DNA of 8,591 nucleotides from PALSA-1355 sp041499515 (GCA_041499515.1 JBGQKM010000258.1:1-8591); one strand, 5' to 3'. Positions 1 to 6,955 are shown, counted from the stretch's first letter. Made by a program: numbers and translations. The notes: a model not told the origin generated them from the sequence alone.

Positions 1-26
1 AAATTGCGCCCCTCGGCAGTCAAGAT

Positions 27-56
27 TTGACTTCCGCCGGCGAATCCCTGTTTAGT
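27..56 (+). promoter_or_regulatory. Weak candidate promoter upstream of the redoxin/copper-monooxygenase gene
   Basis: TTGACT (27-32, 5 of 6 matches to the -35 consensus) is followed after 18 bases by TTTAGT (51-56, 4 of 6 matches to the -10 consensus). It would give a leader of about 150 bases before the chosen start at 215. This is only a consensus match. Planctomycete promoters are often poor matches and chance hits are common, so the site is tentative. I see no other feature in bases 1-200. Confidence 0.22.
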
Positions 57-200
57 GCCGCGCGGCTGGCTTGTTTTAGAATTGCGTGAGCGAACTGGAA
101 CAGGGCCGGTTTTTCGACTAGACTGACCGCTGCAACTCCCCCCAGCGTGTGGCTGAACGAGTCGACGGTGAGGCCACGAATCCTTATTTTCCCGCTAACC

Positions 201-206
201 GAGAGG
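201..206 (+). promoter_or_regulatory. Shine-Dalgarno sequence fixing the start at 215
   Basis: GAGAGG lies 8 bases before ATG 215. The reading frame is open further upstream, to a GTG at 149, but the ATG at 215 is the codon that has this ribosome binding site and it is followed at once by a typical signal peptide. This decides the start. Confidence 0.7.
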
Positions 207-214
207 TTTATGGT

Positions 215-2620
215 ATGCGAATCCGATCCATCGCGCTGGTGGCTCTTGCGACGCTGTGCTCCCTGCAAGCCACGGCCGCAGAGACCAAATCGTTTCTGGG
301 ACAAAAAATCGACAATTTCACGCTGAAAGATTATCGCGGCCAGTCCCATTCGTTGGACACCGCGGGCCAAAACAAAATCGTCGTCCTAGCGTTTTTGGGC
401 GTGGAATGCCCATTGGCCCGGCTGTATGCCCCTCGGCTGGTCGAGCTGGCCAAGCAGTATGAGCCGCAGGGCGTGGTCTTCCTGGGCCTGGACGCGAATC
501 GGCAGGACTCGGTGACCGAAATCAATTCGTACGCGCGAGTGCACGACATCAGTTTTCCGATCCTCAAGGATCTGAACCAGGTTGTCGCCGATCGAGTGGG
601 CGTCACGCGCACTCCGGAAATCGTCGTGCTCGACGCCAAGCATTCCGTTTGCTACCGCGGCCGCGTCGACGATCAATACGGATTCGAATCGAACAAAAAC
701 TATCAAAAAGCCGCTCCGACCGAGCGCAACCTGGCCGACGCGCTGGACGCGCTGCTGGCCGGCAAAACGGTCAGCAAGCCCGAGACACATCCGATCGGCT
801 GCTTGATCGGTCGCGATCTCAAGCCGGTGGCCTCGAGCGACGTGACCTACAGCAATCAAATCGCCCGGATCATGAACGCGAACTGCGTGTTCTGTCACCG
901 GGCAGGCCAGATCGCGCCGTTTACGCTGACCAGCTACGAGGAAGTGGCTGGCTGGGCCGGCATGATCGACGAGGTCGTGCAGTCGCAGCGCATGCCCCCT
1001 TGGCACGCCGATGAGCGCTTCGGCCATTTCAAGAATGACGCTCGGCTGAGCGCCGCCGACAAAGCCACGATCGCCAAATGGGTGGCCAACGGTGCCCCGG
1101 AAGGCGATTCGAAAGATTTGCCAGCGCCCCCGCAATTCGCCGAGGGCTGGATGATTCCCAAGCCCGATCAGATCCTGTACATGAAGGACGAACCGGTCGA
1201 CGTGCCGAGCACCGGCGTGGTCGAGTATCAAATGTTCGTGGTCGATCCGGGCTGGAAAGAGGACAAGTGGCTGACGGCCATCGAACCGCGGCCGGGCAAT
1301 CCGGCGGTCGTCCACCATATTCTGCTGTTTGTCATTCCGCCGGACGGCAACGTGAATGGCGGCATCGGCAGCGGCAACGATTTTCTGGGGGCGTATGCAC
1401 CCGGACTGCGTCCCGAGCCATTGCCCACGGGCCTGGCCCGATTCGTGCAGGCCGGCTCGAAGCTGGTTTTCCAATTGCACTACACGCCCAACGGTTCGGC
1501 GCAAAAAGATCGCAGCTTTTGCGGCTTCGTGTTTGCCGATCCGAAAACGGTGCATAAGGAAGTCCGCGTGAGCAGCGCGGTCAATTTCGTGTTCCAGATT
1601 CCGCCGGGCGAAGACGACTTCGCCGTCAATGCACGCTACATTTTCCGCGACGACCTGCTGTTGCTCACGCTGATGCCGCACATGCATCTGCGCGGCAAGG
1701 CGTTTCGTTATGTGGCCACGTATCCCGACGGCAAGCAGGAAGTGCTGCTCGACGTTCCGCGCTACGACTTCGGCTGGCAGACGAATTATCGACTCGCCGA
1801 GCCGAAGACGATGCCCCGCGGAACGCGGCTGGATTGCCTGGCGCATTTCGACAACTCGGAAGCCAACCTGAACAATCCCGACCCGAAAGTGCCGGTTCGC
1901 TTCGGCGACCAGACGTTCGAGGAGATGATGATCGGGTTCTTCGAGTCGGCGCCGGTGCACGAGGACCGTCAACATCCAGAACTCGCGGCCAAGCGGCCGT
2001 CGCGCTTGGACGAATTCAACGTGATCATGGCCGCCACCAAGGGCGAGCCGGATGACAACGTCAAGTTCGGCGCCTACATGGCCCTCTCCGATCCGCAAAT
2101 CTTCAGCCAGTTCGGGTTCATTCTGCGCACGATGGTGCCGCAGGTCGACCGGGTCTGCATCACCACCGTCGAAGACGGCAAGCTGAAGGAACTGCTGGGC
2201 CCGATGTCGGGACGCATGCACCGTCGCGAACAGAAAGGCGAGGAGGAGGTCAAGAAGCTGATCGAAACGGCGAAAAAGGACGCCGCGAAGGGTTCGGAGA
2301 TGCCCGAGAACATGTTCAGCCCGCTGCCGACGGTCGATGCCCAAGGCGAAAGCCTGGCCGAGTATGCCGCCGGCACGAAGGTGGTCGTCAACGGCGACCT
2401 GAGCAAGGCCAAGGGCAAAATGGTCGAGGCCATGATCAAGCGCGGCGCCAAGTCGAGCATGCACGTGCCCGCGGAGATCAAGGGGGCGCGCGTCACCATC
2501 AACTTCTGGAGCACCGATCCCGATGCGTTCACGCCGCCGGCCCAGGCTCTGCTGACCGGCGTGTCCCAAATCCTCACCGCTCCGAAGGACAAGGACAACG
2601 CCCAGGCCGCGGCCAAATAG
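215..2620 (+). CDS. Secreted redoxin / cytochrome c / type II copper monooxygenase fusion protein
   Basis: The product is an 801-residue exported protein made of three redox modules. A Sec signal peptide (about 1-22, basic MRIR start, hydrophobic core, cleavage near ATAA) precedes a thioredoxin-fold redoxin domain of the AhpC/TSA type (about 25-185) with a single active-site-like Cys65 in GVECPLARLY and the usual cis-proline at Pro134 (TRTPEIV). A haem c attachment site follows, Cys224-Val-Phe-Cys227-His228, with Met260 of MPPWHAD a plausible distal ligand. Residues about 330-590 resemble the copper monooxygenase fold of PHM and DBH: His367-His368 and His422 match the CuH site, His489-Met-His491 and Met571 (FEEMM) the CuM site. 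Residues from about 600 to the end are lysine-rich in part and match nothing I recognise. By family knowledge the copper module would hydroxylate a substrate with O2; that the haem domain supplies the electrons is inference. The substrate is unknown. The gene stands alone, closed by the terminator at 2653. Confidence 0.88.
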   Translation: MRIRSIALVALATLCSLQATAAETKSFLGQKIDNFTLKDYRGQSHSLDTAGQNKIVVLAFLGVECPLARLYAPRLVELAKQYEPQGVVFLGLDANRQDSVTEINSYARVHDISFPILKDLNQVVADRVGVTRTPEIVVLDAKHSVCYRGRVDDQYGFESNKNYQKAAPTERNLADALDALLAGKTVSKPETHPIGCLIGRDLKPVASSDVTYSNQIARIMNANCVFCHRAGQIAPFTLTSYEEVAGWAGMIDEVVQSQRMPPWHADERFGHFKNDARLSAADKATIAKWVANGAPEGDSKDLPAPPQFAEGWMIPKPDQILYMKDEPVDVPSTGVVEYQMFVVDPGWKEDKWLTAIEPRPGNPAVVHHILLFVIPPDGNVNGGIGSGNDFLGAYAPGLRPEPLPTGLARFVQAGSKLVFQLHYTPNGSAQKDRSFCGFVFADPKTVHKEVRVSSAVNFVFQIPPGEDDFAVNARYIFRDDLLLLTLMPHMHLRGKAFRYVATYPDGKQEVLLDVPRYDFGWQTNYRLAEPKTMPRGTRLDCLAHFDNSEANLNNPDPKVPVRFGDQTFEEMMIGFFESAPVHEDRQHPELAAKRPSRLDEFNVIMAATKGEPDDNVKFGAYMALSDPQIFSQFGFILRTMVPQVDRVCITTVEDGKLKELLGPMSGRMHRREQKGEEEVKKLIETAKKDAAKGSEMPENMFSPLPTVDAQGESLAEYAAGTKVVVNGDLSKAKGKMVEAMIKRGAKSSMHVPAEIKGARVTINFWSTDPDAFTPPAQALLTGVSQILTAPKDKDNAQAAAK

Positions 2621-2652
2621 CCGCATCGTCTGGAAACTTGCAATAACCTCTC

Positions 2653-2690
2653 ACCGAGGCGGTCCCACCCCGACCGCTTCGGTTTTTGTT
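2653..2690 (+). terminator. Intrinsic terminator after the redoxin/copper-monooxygenase gene
   Basis: A 12-base-pair stem (2653-2664 with 2672-2683, all Watson-Crick except one G-U pair) encloses the 7-base loop CCACCCC and runs straight into TTTTGTT. It begins 33 bases after the stop codon. A second 8-base-pair hairpin (2689-2696 with 2704-2711) follows immediately but has A residues, not T, after it, so it is not counted as a terminator. Confidence 0.85.
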
Positions 2691-2823
2691 TGCGCCGACC
2701 GGGGGCGCAAAAAAACGTTGCAATCTCGCGCCAACTGGCTCACACTGTTGGATCGGAGAGCCGCGGCGCCACTTCCCGAGAGTTCCGCCCCGGCCGCGAT
2801 CGAACGCCTCGCGTATTTTTCAC

Positions 2824-2827
2824 GGAG
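2824..2827 (+). promoter_or_regulatory. Shine-Dalgarno sequence fixing the start at 2834
   Basis: GGAG is 6 bases before ATG 2834. The frame is open back to 2690, but that upstream stretch overlaps the preceding terminator and lacks the signal peptide that begins exactly at 2834. Confidence 0.65.
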
Positions 2828-2833
2828 TATCCC

Positions 2834-4243
2834 ATGAACCGCGCCCTGGCCATCCTTGGTGGATTATCGTTTGCCGTTTTGTTTTTGGATGCTGCGGCGG
2901 CATGGGCCGCCGACGGACCGCTGATGGCCGGCGTGGCCACGGTCGACATCACGCCCGAGCCCGGCAAAACGCTCTGGGGCTATAGCAATCGAACGCACGG
3001 CGCGACCGGCACGCTCGACCCGCTGATGGCCAAGGCGGTCGTACTGCGCTCGGGCGACCAGTCGGTGGCCATCGTCACGCTCGACCTGGGGCGCCCGCCC
3101 GAGGAATCGGTGCTGGCCAAAGTGCGCGAGACGACCTCGGCCCGCTGCGGCATCTCGAATCTGTTCATTTCGGCCAGCCACACGCATCATGCTCCGGCCC
3201 TGGAAGCCTCGCCCGACAATCCCAATCCGTTTGGCGAGAAGGTCGGCCAGCAAATCGCCGAGATCGTTTGCACGGCCGCCGCCGATCTGACGCCGGTGCG
3301 CGTCGGCGTGGGACGCGGCACGGCCGACTTCGCCCACAATCGGCGCAAATTTCTGCCCGACGGTCGCGTGGCCATGCAATGGCGCAACGCCGAACGCGAA
3401 CCGACCGAGCCGGTCGATCGCGAGTATGCCACGATTCGTCTGGATCGGGCCGACGGCAGCGTGCTGGCCGTGCTGTTCAACTACGCTTGTCATCCGGTCG
3501 TGATGGGCCCCGACAATTACCAGTACAGCGCCGACTATGTGGGAGCGGCCTGTGCGACGGTCGAAGAGCAATTGAAAACCAAATGCCTGTTCTTGCAGGG
3601 GGGCTGCGGCAACATCAACCCCTACATGGATAAAACCCCGCTCGATCAAGGGGGCATCGCGGAAATGCAAAAGATGGGCCGTGGCCTGGGCCAGTTGCTG
3701 GCCAAAACGGCCCGCGAAACGAGCACCCAGCAGCCGGCCCATCCCTCGCTAAAGTTTTCGGCCCGCCAGGTTCCCATCCGCGTCCGCTGGGACCTTCAGG
3801 ATCCGCAAGTCCGCTCCGTATTGAGCAAGGCCTACGGCCCGCGCTTCGACAATTACCTGTCCAAGACGATCAAAGACAACACGCTGCAATGCACGCTTAC
3901 GACGCTCTTGATCGACGGCGACCTGGCCTTGGTCGGCATGCCAGGCGAGATGTTCGTGCAGTTTCAGACGGCGATCAAACAGCATTCGCCCGTCGCCAAT
4001 AGTTTCCTGGTCGGTTACACGAACGGTTTCTACGGTTACTTTCCCACGATTCGCGACGCCGCGGCCGGCGGCTATGGCGGCAAAACCGCCACGTACGTCG
4101 AGCCCGGAGCCGGCGAGCGTTTGACCGACGAAGGGCTGATCACGTTGTACAAGATGACCGACCAGTTGCACGACGTCCCCCGCGCCGAAGATTTCAAGCT
4201 GCTGGAATACGACGCCGTGCGTGCGAAGCCGCCGGCGAAGTGA
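2834..4243 (+). CDS. Exported neutral/alkaline ceramidase-like zinc amidase, N-terminal domain only
   Basis: The 469-residue product has a signal peptide (1 to about 25, ending in AAAAWA) followed by the N-terminal catalytic domain of the neutral/alkaline non-lysosomal ceramidase family, which in its known members splits an amide bond of ceramide. Family marks are VDITPEPG near the mature start, the zinc motif SHTHHAP with His116, ACHP with His220, PGEMF with Glu372, and NGFYGYFPT with a candidate ligand Tyr at 400-402; these correspond to the zinc set known from the Pseudomonas enzyme. The segment that holds the catalytic serine there (GDVSPN) reads GGCGNINP here, with Asn262 in the serine place. 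The immunoglobulin-like C-terminal ceramidase domain is absent, so the chain is well short of the usual 650-700 residues. The true substrate may therefore not be ceramide. It follows a terminator and so is probably transcribed separately from the gene at 215; its stop codon is the first base triplet of the repeat region at 4241. Confidence 0.85.
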   Translation: MNRALAILGGLSFAVLFLDAAAAWAADGPLMAGVATVDITPEPGKTLWGYSNRTHGATGTLDPLMAKAVVLRSGDQSVAIVTLDLGRPPEESVLAKVRETTSARCGISNLFISASHTHHAPALEASPDNPNPFGEKVGQQIAEIVCTAAADLTPVRVGVGRGTADFAHNRRKFLPDGRVAMQWRNAEREPTEPVDREYATIRLDRADGSVLAVLFNYACHPVVMGPDNYQYSADYVGAACATVEEQLKTKCLFLQGGCGNINPYMDKTPLDQGGIAEMQKMGRGLGQLLAKTARETSTQQPAHPSLKFSARQVPIRVRWDLQDPQVRSVLSKAYGPRFDNYLSKTIKDNTLQCTLTTLLIDGDLALVGMPGEMFVQFQTAIKQHSPVANSFLVGYTNGFYGYFPTIRDAAAGGYGGKTATYVEPGAGERLTDEGLITLYKMTDQLHDVPRAEDFKLLEYDAVRAKPPAK

Positions 4244-4313
4244 TCCAAAAAAGGGGTCGGGAGTCTTTTTGCCTGATCCAAAAAACAAAAAAGGGGTCGG
4301 GAGTCTTTTTGCC
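4241..4313 (+). repeat. Tandem duplication of a repeat half-unit starting at a stop codon
   Basis: Two direct copies lie end to end: 4241-4273 (33 bases) and 4274-4313 (40 bases). Both start TGATCCAAAAAA and both contain AAAAAA, the core GGGGTCGGGAGTC, then TTTTTGCC. The second copy has 7 extra bases (CAAAAAA) inside the A-rich part. The TGA that opens the first copy is the stop codon of the ceramidase-like gene, so the duplicated unit reaches into its last codon. Confidence 0.8.
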
Positions 4314-4352
4314 TGGCCTCCCATCCCCGAAAAAGACTCCCGACCCCTTTTT
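4287..4352. repeat. Palindromic element, left copy (REPIN-like)
   Basis: A perfect 23-base inverted repeat (4288-4310 with 4330-4352) is built on the core GGGGTCGGGAGTC, flanked by a run of A on one side and T on the other, around a 19-base loop (4311-4329) that ends CCCATCCCCG. The same design recurs at 6273-6337 with the loop reversed. The form, two REP-like arms facing each other around a short loop, resembles REPIN doublets that are spread by RAYT transposases; no transposase is present here, so that origin is inference. As RNA it would form a long hairpin ending in U residues, so it could also act as a terminator. Its right arm ends one base before the hydrolase Shine-Dalgarno sequence. 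Confidence 0.85.
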
Positions 4353-4357
4353 AGGAG
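4353..4357 (+). promoter_or_regulatory. Shine-Dalgarno sequence directly against the palindrome
   Basis: AGGAG begins at the first base after the T-run of the left palindromic element and lies 6 bases before GTG 4364. It supports GTG 4364 as the start. No room for a promoter remains between the palindrome and this site, so any transcript of the hydrolase that starts upstream carries the hairpin in its leader. Confidence 0.75.
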
Positions 4358-4363
4358 ACCGTC

Positions 4364-6265
4364 GTGAGAACCAGGTTGACTGCGAATCGTTGGGCCTTGT
4401 CGGCGATCTTTGTCGCTTTGTTGATGGCGAATCTCGGCCGCGCGGACGAGGCCCTGTATGGCGTGGCGGTGCAAACCGACGTGATGGTGCCGATGCGCGA
4501 TCGCGTTTCGCTGGCGACCGACGTTTATCTGCCGGCGCGCGACGGCAAGGCCGTCGAACAGAAATGGCCAGTCATCCTGATGCGGCTGCCGTACAACAAA
4601 TCCCTTGGAAGAGCCAAGGCCGATGGCGACTATTTTGCCGCGCATGGCTATGCCGTGGTCATCCAGGACACCCGCGGGCGGTTCCGTTCCGAAGGCGTCT
4701 GGCACATGCTCACCGACGACGGTCGCGACGGATTCGATACGTGCGATTGGATCGGCAAGCAGCCGTGGTCCGACGGCAAGGTCGGGACGATTGGCACTTC
4801 GTACGTTGGCGGCACCCAGCATGCCCTGGCCATGGAACGGCCGCCGCAATTGGCGACCGTCATTCCGGTTGACGCCATGTCGAACATGGGCTATGCCAGC
4901 ATGCGCAACGGCGGAGCGTTCGAGCTGCGATTCTGGAATTGGATTTTTGCGAACACCGGACCCGAGGGCAGCCGCCAATCGCGCGATCCGGCCACGGCGG
5001 CCATGCTGGCCGACATGAAGGAGCACCGCCGCGAGTATCTTGTGAACCTGCCGCTGCGGCGCGGCACCACGCCACTGAAACTCATTCCCGAGTACGAAGA
5101 CTGGCTGGTCGAAGCCCTGGGCCACGGCGTCAACGACGATTTCTGGAAGCAGAACAACATCCTCGATGACACCGACGCGTACAAGGACATCCCCGTCTAT
5201 CTTGTCGGCGGCTGGTACGATTCGTGGGCCGGCAACACGGCCGCGAATTTCGTGGCATTGAGCAACAAGATCAAAGGCCCGGTGTACTTGATCATGGGCC
5301 CCTGGATTCACGGCCAGCAAGGCGCGTCCAGCCACGGCCAGGTCAGCTTCGGCCAGGCGGCGGCGATCGCCGATCCGCCAGCCTGGCGGCTCGAGTGGTA
5401 CGACCATTGGCTCAAGGGAATCGCCAACGACGTCGGCCGGCGCCCGCCGTTCGCCACGCCGGTGCGGATCTTCGTGATGGGCTCGGGCGATGGCCGCAAA
5501 ACACCCGACGGCCTGCTTAACCATGGCGGCGCTTGGCGCGACGAGCAAGAGTGGCCGCTGAAACGAGCCCGCGCGACGCCGTTTTATTTCGCAAGCGGCG
5601 GCCGTCTGGCCTCGACGATGCCCTCGGCCGCGGATGGCTCGACCAGCTTTCGCTTCGATCCGGCCAAACCGGTGCCCACCATCGGCGGAAATATCTCCTC
5701 GGGCGATGGAATCCTGCTGCAAGGCGCCTGGGACCAGCGCGGCGGTCCGCACGTGTGGAATGCACCCGCCCCGATCCCGCTTTCAGCCCGCAATGACGTC
5801 CTCGTGTTCCAGTCCGAGCCGCTGGCCGACGACATGGAAGTCACCGGCGACATTCTTGTGAAACTGTGGGCCTCGTCGTCGGCCCTCGACACCGACTTCA
5901 CGGCCAAGCTGATCGACGTCTATCCGGCCAGTGCCGACTACGCCGGCGGCTTCGACCTGAACATCGGCGACGGCATTCTGCGGGCCCGCTTCCGCGAATC
6001 GCTCAAGAAAGAAGTGCTCATGCAGCCGGGCACGATCTGTCCGCTGACGATCAAGCTCTATCCGACCTCCAATATATTCAAGCGGGGCCACCGCATCCGC
6101 GTCGACATTTCCAGCAGCAATTTCCCCAGGTTCGACATCAACCCCAACACCGGCGAGCCGTTGAACGACAACCGCGGGCTCGCCGTGGCCACCAACACGA
6201 TCTACCACGACGCCGAGCATCCCTCGCACATCCTGCTGCCGATCGTCCCCGCCGAACAACCCTGA
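4364..6265 (+). CDS. Secreted CocE/NonD family alpha/beta-hydrolase (S15 X-Pro dipeptidyl-peptidase-like)
   Basis: This 633-residue protein starts at GTG and has a signal peptide (1 to about 27, cleavage after GRA). The alpha/beta-hydrolase domain shows the family segments DTRGRFRSEG, then DGKVGTIGTSYVGGTQ with the nucleophile Ser146 in the GxSxxG elbow, Asp286 in GGWYDSW, and His316 in GPWIHGQQG. The residue set and spacing fit cocaine esterase and related acyl hydrolases. A C-terminal beta-sandwich of the PepX_C type covers about 400-630 (LVFQSEPLADDMEVTG, then DTDFTAKLIDVYP, and a final GHRIRVDISSSNFPRFD). The length is usual for the family. Members cleave esters, beta-lactam side-chain amides or X-Pro peptides; the substrate cannot be told from sequence. 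It lies downstream of and in line with the ceramidase-like gene, but palindromic elements enclose it on both sides. Confidence 0.9.
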   Translation: MRTRLTANRWALSAIFVALLMANLGRADEALYGVAVQTDVMVPMRDRVSLATDVYLPARDGKAVEQKWPVILMRLPYNKSLGRAKADGDYFAAHGYAVVIQDTRGRFRSEGVWHMLTDDGRDGFDTCDWIGKQPWSDGKVGTIGTSYVGGTQHALAMERPPQLATVIPVDAMSNMGYASMRNGGAFELRFWNWIFANTGPEGSRQSRDPATAAMLADMKEHRREYLVNLPLRRGTTPLKLIPEYEDWLVEALGHGVNDDFWKQNNILDDTDAYKDIPVYLVGGWYDSWAGNTAANFVALSNKIKGPVYLIMGPWIHGQQGASSHGQVSFGQAAAIADPPAWRLEWYDHWLKGIANDVGRRPPFATPVRIFVMGSGDGRKTPDGLLNHGGAWRDEQEWPLKRARATPFYFASGGRLASTMPSAADGSTSFRFDPAKPVPTIGGNISSGDGILLQGAWDQRGGPHVWNAPAPIPLSARNDVLVFQSEPLADDMEVTGDILVKLWASSSALDTDFTAKLIDVYPASADYAGGFDLNIGDGILRARFRESLKKEVLMQPGTICPLTIKLYPTSNIFKRGHRIRVDISSSNFPRFDINPNTGEPLNDNRGLAVATNTIYHDAEHPSHILLPIVPAEQP

Positions 6266-6272
6266 TCGTCAC

Positions 6273-6337
6273 AAAAAGGGGTCGGGAGTCTTTTCCGGGG
6301 ATGGGTGCCTGAAAAAAAGACTCCCGACCCCTTTTTT
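6273..6337. repeat. Palindromic element, right copy, inverted relative to the left copy
   Basis: A perfect 22-base inverted repeat (6273-6294 with 6315-6336) has the same core GGGGTCGGGAGTC and A/T flanks as the left copy. The loop contains CGGGGATGGG, the reverse complement of the CCCATCCCCG loop segment of the left copy. Since the arms are symmetrical, the loop is what shows that the two elements face opposite ways around the hydrolase gene. Confidence 0.85.
6273..6337. terminator. Probable bidirectional terminator between convergent genes
   Basis: The palindrome starts 7 bases after the hydrolase stop (6263-6265) and ends 6 bases before the stop of the minus-strand SRPBCC gene (6344-6346). 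Each strand reads a GC-rich hairpin followed by five or six U residues. Position and structure fit termination of both transcripts; no experimental evidence is implied. Confidence 0.6.
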
Positions 6338-6343
6338 CCGCCG

Positions 6344-6907
6344 TCAGGGCGTGGCCGGCGTGGCGCCGCTTGTCTCAACCACTTCCTTCAGGTTGGCCAG
6401 GCCCTGCTCGAACGACTGGCCCAGCATGGCGTCCATGTCCATGAACAGGCAGAAGGCCTTGCCAAAAAAGTCGTTGGTGCCATCCATCTTCCAGGTCACC
6501 TTCGTCCCGCCCGCCTCCGGCACCAGCCTGAAGGTCATCCGGCACTTGCCCGCGTACGGCTTGACAAAGACCTGTTCCACCTCGACCAGCTCATCCGGTT
6601 TGCTCGCCAGCACGGTCAAATTCCCCTCGCCGATCTTGTCGTTGCCCGCCCAGGCGAACGTGGCGCCCTTGCCCGCCGAGGGAATCGAAAGGGTCGTCTT
6701 CGCGTTGGGGTCGAGTTTGCTCCAGGGCGACCAGTCGTCCCACGCCTTGAGGTCATTGACCCGGGCAAACACCGCCTCCGGCGCCGCCGCCATCGTCGCC
6801 GACCGCTCGACCCCAAAAGTACTCGGCTGCAAGCTGATGACGAGCAACAAGCCGACGATGAGTCCGAGGCACAGCAAAGCCAGCGCGACAAGGATCTTCT
6901 TGGCCAT
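6344..6907 (-). CDS. Membrane-anchored SRPBCC (polyketide cyclase/START-like) protein
   Basis: The 187-residue product opens with a short basic start (MAKK) and one transmembrane helix (about 5-26), then a soluble SRPBCC domain (about 33-178). Recognised family segments are FGVERSATMAAAPEAVFARV and AWDDWSPWSKLDP near the front, and a final helix MLGQSFEQGLANLKEV. SRPBCC proteins form a helix-grip fold with a hydrophobic cavity that binds lipids or other small nonpolar ligands; no catalytic residues or ligand can be named here. The start is supported by AGGAG (6915-6919 on the complement) 7 bases upstream. It is the last of three minus-strand genes, 48 bases after the small gene at 6956-7207, and its stop lies beside the right palindromic element. 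The helix could be an uncleaved anchor or a signal peptide; anchor is favoured because no clear cleavage site follows. Confidence 0.85.
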   Translation of the reverse strand: MAKKILVALALLCLGLIVGLLLVISLQPSTFGVERSATMAAAPEAVFARVNDLKAWDDWSPWSKLDPNAKTTLSIPSAGKGATFAWAGNDKIGEGNLTVLASKPDELVEVEQVFVKPYAGKCRMTFRLVPEAGGTKVTWKMDGTNDFFGKAFCLFMDMDAMLGQSFEQGLANLKEVVETSGATPATP

Positions 6908-6955
6908 GATTCAACTCCTGCAGTGACGAGCCGGCCCAATTTTCTCCCTCACCCG

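Noticed and set aside
149..214. Upstream GTG start that would lengthen the redoxin fusion by 22 residues
   Set aside because: It would bury the signal peptide inside the protein, while ATG 215 has its own GAGAGG at correct spacing.
386..2626. Long minus-strand open frame of 746 codons opposite the redoxin/copper-monooxygenase gene
   Set aside because: The translation is rich in Arg, His, Gly and Val with no fold or motif, typical of the antisense of a GC-rich gene. The plus strand encodes a clear multi-domain protein.
2689..2711. Second hairpin after the terminator at 2653 as a minus-strand terminator
   Set aside because: On the minus strand the stem is followed by CAAAAACC rather than a run of T, and no minus-strand gene ends there.
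4241..4352. CRISPR-like array from the repeated units
   Set aside because: There are only two direct units and one inverted unit, with no regular unique spacers and no cas gene.
4240..4872. Plus-strand frame of 210 codons beginning in the repeat region
   Set aside because: Its start is translated repeat (KRGRESF and KKTPDPF-type peptides) and the rest is the hydrolase gene read out of frame.
3749..5752. Minus-strand open frame of 667 codons across two genes and the repeat region
   Set aside because: It is antisense to two well-supported enzymes and runs through the intergenic palindrome, with low-complexity Arg/Gly/Ala composition and no recognisable domain.
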